Assembly (NCBI GenBank): GCA_007118075.1 | Contig: SKSH01000180.1 | Coordinates: 1-8,988 of the forward strand | Direction: 5' to 3' | Source: Halobacteriales archaeon | GTDB taxonomy: Archaea; Halobacteriota; Halobacteria; Halobacteriales; SKSH01 | DNA length: 8,988 nucleotides | In this document: positions 5,049 to 8,988 of the stretch, piece after piece | Position numbering within the stretch: position 1 is the first letter of the stretch | Layout: each line of letters opens with the position of its first letter | Notes under the pieces: generated by a model | Databases searched by the model: none | The model's input: only the letters and a program-made list of their open reading frames with translations | Told to the model about the DNA's origin: nothing | Position numbers and translations under genes: made by a program

Positions 5049-6206
5049 TCAATCCTCGATCAGTTTGTCGCCGTGGAGCACCTGTGATGATCGCACCTCA
5101 TCTGCGTTCACGGTGGTGACCTGCTCGATCGAGTCGGCGTAGACGACGGAGACGAGAGGGGAGGACGAGTGAGCAGACGCATGAGCGAGTGCTCCGTGGC
5201 GATCGTGGAGGGTTGCAATGAGCGAGTCAGTTCGTTCCTCCTCAGCACCGATGACGAGCACCGTCAATGCATCTGTAGCCGAGTCATCATCGATGGCAGG
5301 AATCCCAAGGACCTCTGGTCCAAACACCTCCTCGACCGCCTCATGGATGTCACCAGGGTGGATCAGTGCACCGGCGAGGTTGACCGCATTGTCTGCTCGT
5401 CCCATGACCTCGATCCTTGGTAGTGGGTCATCAGGATAGACGCGAATTCGATCCCCTTGACGATAGCGAATCAAATCGACGGCTGCTCGGTCGGGGTCGG
5501 TGATGAGGATCGAACCCTCAACCGGTTCGGTGACCGCTCTGATATCGATGATGGAGTCCTCCCCCTCGAGTTCGATGATGAAGTGGTTGAGCAGCGGGAC
5601 GAGCCGTCGGGATCGATCAGTCGCACCGGCGAGCAGGCCGGTCTCAGATGATCCATAGAACTCTCTCGTCTCATCGATCCCCCACGTATCCTCGAGCTCG
5701 GTCCGCAATCCACTGGTTAGCATCTCTCCACCGAACAGTCCCAGTCGCAGGTTGGGGAATATCGAGGCTGGATCGCCGAACTCAGAAGCGATCTCATCGG
5801 CGAGCGTGACACCGAGTGAGGGGATGGAGATGATCACCGAGACCGATTCAGCTAATCCGGCTTCGATAACGTGTTCATACTGGCCTGCGTGCTCGGTGAG
5901 GATCGTTGCCCCGAGTGACTCTGCTCCAACGACTGCTGCATATCCCGAGAGATGTGGTTCGCCCGCGAGGAGATTGAGGATGGTATCCTCTGGTTGGATG
6001 CCCAGCAATGCCTCGGCATCTGCACAATTCGCCGCAATTTTCTCCAGATTATCGTACGGTGCAGGTGTCCCGGACCGACTCGTCGCGAAAGTCTTCTCAG
6101 CATCTACCGACTGGGCTTGTTCGGTGAAATCCTCGGGGGTGGTGATCGGTTCGTCGCTGAGCATGTTCTGCCGTTGCTCAGCCGCCACCCGGCGCAAGAT
6201 CTCCAT
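5049..6206 (-). CDS. PaaK-like adenylate-forming enzyme (phenylacetate-CoA ligase/F390 synthetase family)
   Basis: 385 residues, cytosolic, ANL superfamily, closest in layout to phenylacetate-CoA ligase PaaK. Family members activate a carboxylate with ATP and usually transfer it to CoA. Motifs in order: TSRSGTPAPY (42-51, the phosphate-binding loop), LFGGEML (157-163), YGSSETG (184-190), IRYRQGDRI (246-254) and GRADNAVNLAG (269-279) followed by HPGDIHEAVEE (the hinge to the C-terminal domain). It is about 45 residues shorter than typical PaaK (around 430) at the N terminus. Two oddities: the P-loop lacks the usual Lys and Thr-Thr-Gly core, and the C-terminal end (VRSSQVLHGDK) has no Gly-Lys in the expected catalytic position, so activity may be altered. 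The ATG at 6206 is preferred over GTG at 6227 because a GGAG lies 7 nt upstream; ATG at 6164 is less likely. The substrate is unknown. Confidence 0.8.
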   Translation of the reverse strand: MEILRRVAAEQRQNMLSDEPITTPEDFTEQAQSVDAEKTFATSRSGTPAPYDNLEKIAANCADAEALLGIQPEDTILNLLAGEPHLSGYAAVVGAESLGATILTEHAGQYEHVIEAGLAESVSVIISIPSLGVTLADEIASEFGDPASIFPNLRLGLFGGEMLTSGLRTELEDTWGIDETREFYGSSETGLLAGATDRSRRLVPLLNHFIIELEGEDSIIDIRAVTEPVEGSILITDPDRAAVDLIRYRQGDRIRVYPDDPLPRIEVMGRADNAVNLAGALIHPGDIHEAVEEVFGPEVLGIPAIDDDSATDALTVLVIGAEEERTDSLIATLHDRHGALAHASAHSSSPLVSVVYADSIEQVTTVNADEVRSSQVLHGDKLIED

Positions 6207-6234
6207 GCGATATCTCCCACCACCCACCGACTGT

Positions 6235-6242
6235 GAATAACT
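6235..6242 (-). promoter_or_regulatory. Weak TATA-like box before the PaaK-like gene
   Basis: The minus strand reads AGTTATTC, centred about 32 bp before the ATG at 6206 and only 11 bp before the GTG at 6227, which favours the ATG. It is the only A/T-rich element in the 98-nt gap after the GNAT-like stop. The PaaK-like gene could also be read through from the upstream genes. Confidence 0.3.
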
Positions 6243-6304
6243 CTATTGGGCACGTTGGGACATGGAGTTGGTGTGCTCCTGTCGACCTGGGCGAGTATCC
6301 TCCC

Positions 6305-6640
6305 TCACACCACGATAACCGTCACCGAGATACGACCGGTTGTCTCCTTGATATGCTCGATGAGTTCGAGTCTGATTTCCGACTGATTGGTGACCTGATC
6401 GATGAAGACGAGTGAGAGTGGTTCTTCCTCAAGGTACACCACTCCACCACCGACCGGTCGGCCATCTCGCTCTGCGACGAACACGTCGCATCCTTCGCGA
6501 TCAAGTAAGGTCTCGTCGAGCTTTGCTGGAGCGGATGCTGCAGCGGTTGCAGGTTCCATCGTCCCTCGGTCCAGCGCAGTCATGAGGATTTCGACGAGAG
6601 TCGCGAACTCTGTTGGTGCTGCGTGCCGAACGGAGATCAT
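6305..6640 (-). CDS. Short GNAT-fold-like protein lacking the acetyl-CoA loop
   Basis: 111 residues. The N terminus MISVRHAAPTEFATLVEIL looks like the first strand and helix of a GNAT N-acetyltransferase, and CDVFVAERDGRPVGGGVVYL (51-70) matches the central beta hairpin of that fold, followed by a further strand at LSLVFIDQV (76-84). In real GNAT enzymes this last strand leads into the acetyl-CoA pyrophosphate loop (Q/R-x-x-G-x-G/A). Here the sequence is TNQSEIRLELIEHIKETTG, with no such loop, and the protein stops soon after at VTVIVV. It is therefore a shortened or degenerate member, perhaps a small ligand-binding protein rather than an acetyltransferase. The start at 6640 is 19 nt after the stop of the winged-helix gene, so the pair is probably one operon. 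The frame is open further upstream but overlaps that gene and does not look protein-like there. Confidence 0.65.
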   Translation of the reverse strand: MISVRHAAPTEFATLVEILMTALDRGTMEPATAAASAPAKLDETLLDREGCDVFVAERDGRPVGGGVVYLEEEPLSLVFIDQVTNQSEIRLELIEHIKETTGRISVTVIVV

Positions 6641-6659
6641 CGTGTGACTACGCTCGTTG

Positions 6660-7124
6660 TCACTTCGGGGTTGGTTTGTTTCTTGGAATTGATTGTGTGC
6701 TCGCCTGCTGTCGTCCACCGTCAGTGGCGATTTGCTCGGTGGTGTCGGAACCGCCGCCCTGGAGGAATTCCCTGGCTGAAGATTCAGATTCACCGATCTC
6801 GATGACGATGGCTGATCGACAGGGTGCAAAGACTTCCATCTCGTGCCCACGATTCGAGTATTTCGTCCCGACGACTTCGATGAGCCCAGATTCCTCAAGC
6901 TTCTCGAGATGGTAGCTGGTGTTCTGTACAGAGAGACCGAGCCGCCCTGCGATCGCAGCTGGGTTCGCCGGGTCGGCACACACCTCTCGCATGATCGCCC
7001 GCCTCGTCTCGACCGATAGCGTATCGAGGATGGCCCCAGCCTGTCTGAGTGAGATGAACTGTGGTTCATCCACGGTTGGTCCGTGATGATGGGCCTCTTG
7101 GTTCAAATCTTCGAGTGATACCAT
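6660..7124 (-). CDS. ArsR-family winged-helix transcription regulator
   Basis: 154 residues. The core winged helix-turn-helix spans about residues 28-105: AILDTLSVETRRAIMREV (31-48), AAIAGRLGLSVQNTSYHLEKLEESG (helix-turn-helix, 57-80) and the wing LIEVVGTKYSNRGHEMEVFAP. This is the usual haloarchaeal ArsR-type domain. No metal-binding cysteines like those of ArsR/SmtB sensors are present (only C49 and C102), so metal sensing is not supported. The remaining C terminus (110-154) is polar and likely disordered. It lies just upstream of the GNAT-like gene in the same direction and may regulate that gene and itself; a candidate inverted repeat lies upstream. The start at 7122-7124 is supported by a TATA-like box about 30 bp upstream. 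Confidence 0.85.
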   Translation of the reverse strand: MVSLEDLNQEAHHHGPTVDEPQFISLRQAGAILDTLSVETRRAIMREVCADPANPAAIAGRLGLSVQNTSYHLEKLEESGLIEVVGTKYSNRGHEMEVFAPCRSAIVIEIGESESSAREFLQGGGSDTTEQIATDGGRQQASTQSIPRNKPTPK

Positions 7125-7151
7125 TCAGTTCAGATGCAAGTGGTCCTTCCC

Positions 7152-7157
7152 CATAAA
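7152..7157 (-). promoter_or_regulatory. TATA box of the ArsR-type gene
   Basis: The minus strand reads TTTATG in ACATTTATGGGG, centred about 30 bp before the ATG at 7124, giving a very short leader or none. It is the most A/T-rich stretch in the window. Confidence 0.5.
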
Positions 7158-7174
7158 TGTAAGTAGAATTATAT

Positions 7175-7205
7175 TTCTGTAATATCTGTTACTGAAGAAC
7201 TCTTC
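7175..7205. promoter_or_regulatory. Overlapping inverted repeats upstream of the ArsR-type promoter
   Basis: TTCTGTAA (7175-7182) and TTACTGAA (7189-7196) are inverted copies with one mismatch and a 6-bp spacer. GAAGA-AC-TCTTC (7194-7205) is a second, perfect 5-bp dyad that shares bases with the first. The pair lies about 18 bp upstream of the TATA box at 7152-7157, a position suited to an activator or autoregulator. It also lies 3' of the GTPase gene, so part could act in its transcription end. Which is true is open. Confidence 0.4.
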
Positions 7206-7256
7206 GATAGGTTTGTTGACATGAATGGGTTCAACATCAACCAACCGCCAGAAGGG

Positions 7257-8849
7257 TCACTCGACAGCGATGACCGTTCCGACACCCTTGCTCTTTCCCT
7301 CCCGGAAGACGAATCGTTGGCCCTCTTCGATGAGATACGGGCGGAACTTGAAAGTGATACGCGTCCGACCGGAATCGCCTGGGAGCAGATGCGAGTCGGT
7401 CGGCTTGAATCGGGCTGCCTCACTCACTGTCTCGAGATGGACGACCGGTTCGTACCCATTAGTGATCTTGGTCGGATGATTAAGGACCATCACCTCTGCT
7501 TCGAACGACCTGACCGGTGTCGACTCAGTATCGACCGGCATGAGGACCATCCCGCGCTTGAGCTCCTCACTGGCCACCCCTTTGAGGGCGATACCGACGA
7601 TCTGTCCCGCCTCTGCTTGGTCGACACGGTGGTAGTGCATCTCGATCGACCGTGCCTCGACCTCGATAAAGCGGCCATCTGCCGTTGGTCCGAGGCTGAG
7701 TCGGTCCCCTGCCTCAATTGCGCCTGATCTGATTGTGCCGGATGCGACTGGCCCAACTCCGGTTACGGTGTACACTCGGTCGATGTACATCCTGAACTCA
7801 CCGTCTTCCCCGGCCCGCTTCGGGAGCTGATGGAACAGCGCATCGAGCTCATCGAGACCGGTCCCTTCGACCGCACTGGTGACAACGATCGGGACGACAC
7901 TGTCGCTAAGCTCGTCGATCGCCGTCTCGATGCCATGGCGTGCCAGCGGGAGCGGTGTCCGCCCGACCCCTCGCAGCGTCCGCTCCACCTCCTCGAGCAC
8001 CTCTTCGATGCGGGGCTCGGACACCAAATCTGCCTTGGTGACGGCGACGATCGTCGGCAGATCGGTCGCCAGGAGGATACCGAGATGTTCTCGGGTGGTC
8101 GCGGTGACCCCATCATCAGCAGCAACCACCAGGAGCCCGTAATCGAGTTTCCCCCCGACGATCCCTCTGATGGTGGTTCTGAGCCAGGGGTCATGCCCGA
8201 CGGTATCGACGAAGGAGACCACCCGATCTGATCGTTTGACCACGCTGGCTCGATCGGTTTTCCGATCCGGATTGTCGAGCCTGACCGGGTCATCACCCTC
8301 GAAGCCGTAGACCCCATACGAGATGTCCGCCGACAGTCCTCGCTCGATCTCGTGTGGTTTGCGATCCAGGTAGGCTCGGGTTGCCCCTTGGCCGTCATCA
8401 GCTTCACCCGTGACGAGGGTCCCAACGAGGGTACTCTTCCCGTGGTCAACATGACCGGCGGTGCCGATTACGAGATGTTCATCGTCGACCGGCCAGGTCC
8501 GCCCCTCGACGATGGTGGCGATACCGACCAGTCCACCACCGATGCCACGGGTCTCGACGGAGGCGATGTGTGCATCTGCCTCTTGTGCGATGAGGCTGAG
8601 GACATCCATCGACTCAGAGAAGGCATCAGGTTCGATTCCCGCTAGGCCACCAGCATCGGTCACCCCGATGACGTACAGTGCCTCACCATCACCGGAGAGG
8701 ACTCGGTGGCGCAGCTGTGCGGCGAGGCTCTCAAAGCGTCCATCAGAGAGGTGAACCTCGGGGTCGAGTCGGGTTTTGAACTCCACGTTGCCATCGGCGG
8801 ACTCCCCCGTTTCGAGGGCCCGTTCAAGACGAGCCCGCTCCAGGGCCAT
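7257..8849 (-). CDS. GTPBP1-family translational-type GTPase
   Basis: 530 residues, soluble, related to EF-1alpha/HBS1/eRF3-type GTPases. An N-terminal domain (about 1-120) precedes the G domain, as in GTPBP1/GTPBP2. G motifs: GTAGHVDHGKST (129-140, P-loop), the switch I region after RGLSADISYGVYG (170-182), DTVGH (215-219), TKAD (271-274; Thr in place of the common Asn is also the form I recall in eukaryotic GTPBP1) and TSAVEGTG (324-331). Two beta-barrel domains follow (about 350-440 and 445-530), with GVGPVASGTI (364-373) typical of domain 2. GTPBP1-type proteins are linked to translation and mRNA turnover; the archaeal role is not well defined. The ATG at 8849 lies 28 bp from a TATA-like box. 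It is divergent from a small zinc-ribbon-like gene. Confidence 0.92.
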   Translation of the reverse strand: MALERARLERALETGESADGNVEFKTRLDPEVHLSDGRFESLAAQLRHRVLSGDGEALYVIGVTDAGGLAGIEPDAFSESMDVLSLIAQEADAHIASVETRGIGGGLVGIATIVEGRTWPVDDEHLVIGTAGHVDHGKSTLVGTLVTGEADDGQGATRAYLDRKPHEIERGLSADISYGVYGFEGDDPVRLDNPDRKTDRASVVKRSDRVVSFVDTVGHDPWLRTTIRGIVGGKLDYGLLVVAADDGVTATTREHLGILLATDLPTIVAVTKADLVSEPRIEEVLEEVERTLRGVGRTPLPLARHGIETAIDELSDSVVPIVVTSAVEGTGLDELDALFHQLPKRAGEDGEFRMYIDRVYTVTGVGPVASGTIRSGAIEAGDRLSLGPTADGRFIEVEARSIEMHYHRVDQAEAGQIVGIALKGVASEELKRGMVLMPVDTESTPVRSFEAEVMVLNHPTKITNGYEPVVHLETVSEAARFKPTDSHLLPGDSGRTRITFKFRPYLIEEGQRFVFREGKSKGVGTVIAVE

Positions 8850-8873
8850 CGCTGTCGCGTAGGCAACGGCTGG

Positions 8874-8880
8874 GTAAAAG
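8874..8880 (-). promoter_or_regulatory. TATA box of the GTPBP1-type gene
   Basis: The minus strand reads CTTTTAC, centred 28 bp before the ATG at 8849, which indicates a leaderless transcript. Confidence 0.55.
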
Positions 8881-8910
8881 GATTGGTGTGGATTGAGCGC
8901 AACACCCGGC

Positions 8911-8915
8911 TATTT
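8911..8915 (+). promoter_or_regulatory. TATA box of the small zinc-ribbon-like gene
   Basis: TATTT is centred 27 bp before the ATG at 8940, the same leaderless spacing as the neighbouring promoters. The two divergent TATA boxes are about 36 bp apart, so the promoters share upstream DNA. Confidence 0.5.
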
Positions 8916-8939
8916 CTGGATAGACACCGTACAGACGCC

Positions 8940-8988
8940 ATGAGTGTGGCCGGACTCTGTGCCATCTGCGAGCGTCGAGAGGCCAGTG
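8940..8988 (+). CDS. Start of a small zinc-ribbon-like protein (cut by the window end)
   Basis: Only the first 16 codons are visible: MSVAGLCAICERREAS. The C7-x2-C10 pair right after the start resembles haloarchaeal small zinc-finger proteins that begin with a CxxC knuckle followed by a second CxxC about 10 residues later; the second half is outside the window. The start is supported by the TATA spacing. It is divergent from the GTPBP1-type gene. The function is unknown and the call rests on the promoter, the start and one knuckle. Confidence 0.5.
   Translation, partial: MSVAGLCAICERREAS

Noticed and set aside
6641..7069. Upstream extension of the GNAT-like frame to 254 codons
   Set aside because: The added part overlaps the ArsR-type gene and is Ser/Arg-rich with no structure; the internal ATG at 6640 starts a GNAT-like N terminus.
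7763..8452. 229-codon minus-strand frame within the GTPase
   Set aside because: Ser/Arg-rich alternate frame inside a gene with complete GTPase motifs.
1..8988. tRNA, rRNA, CRISPR, transposase or restriction/defence genes
   Set aside because: Reading both strands I saw no cloverleaf, spaced direct repeats, DDE or serine recombinase motifs, or nuclease-helicase cassettes.

Overview
The window reads as chromosomal DNA of a haloarchaeon (Halobacteria). The evidence is proteins very rich in Asp and Glu, an archaeal type IV pilin with the RRAVSPVIG prepilin signature, ArsR-like and Zn-knuckle regulators of haloarchaeal style, a GTPBP1-type GTPase, and archaeal TATA-like boxes centred about 27-29 bp before several start codons, which implies leaderless transcripts. 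Base composition looks moderately GC-rich by eye, with one short AT-rich intergenic patch near 7150-7200. I see no tRNA, rRNA, CRISPR array, insertion sequence or transposase.

Layout. (1) 3-635 (+) is the 3' part of a gene that begins before the window. Its product looks like a degenerate LAGLIDADG (homing-endonuclease fold) protein. (2) 658-1089 (-) is an orphan type IV pilin, convergent with gene 1, with an unusually long and structured 5' leader and a clear Shine-Dalgarno. (3) 1230-2603 (-) is a DmdA-like/GcvT-fold tetrahydrofolate-dependent methyltransferase or demethylase. (4) Divergent from it, 2722-3531 (+) encodes a short, diverged methenyl-tetrahydromethanopterin cyclohydrolase (Mch) homologue, overlapped by 4 nt by a hypothetical gene (3528-4019). 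(5) 4088-5044 (+) is a winged-helix protein with six cysteine/histidine knuckles. (6) 5049-6206 (-) is a PaaK-like adenylate-forming enzyme, convergent with the regulator. (7) 6305-6640 and 6660-7124 (-) are a two-gene unit: an ArsR-type winged-helix protein followed by a truncated GNAT-like protein. (8) 7257-8849 (-) is a GTPBP1-family translational GTPase. Divergent from it, a small zinc-ribbon-like gene begins at 8940 and runs off the end.

How they may work together. The firmest functional theme is one-carbon metabolism: a folate-dependent demethylase-like enzyme and an Mch-like protein share a 118-bp divergent promoter region, and the Mch-like gene is translationally coupled to a protein of unknown function. 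By a memory-based alignment the Mch-like protein has lost most of the catalytic residues of canonical Mch. Three further proteins (LAGLIDADG-like, PaaK-like, GNAT-like) also keep a recognisable fold while their hallmark residues are altered. I do not see a single clear new system. The best leads are the divergent Mch-like/hypothetical pair beside the DmdA-like gene, and the structured pilin leader.
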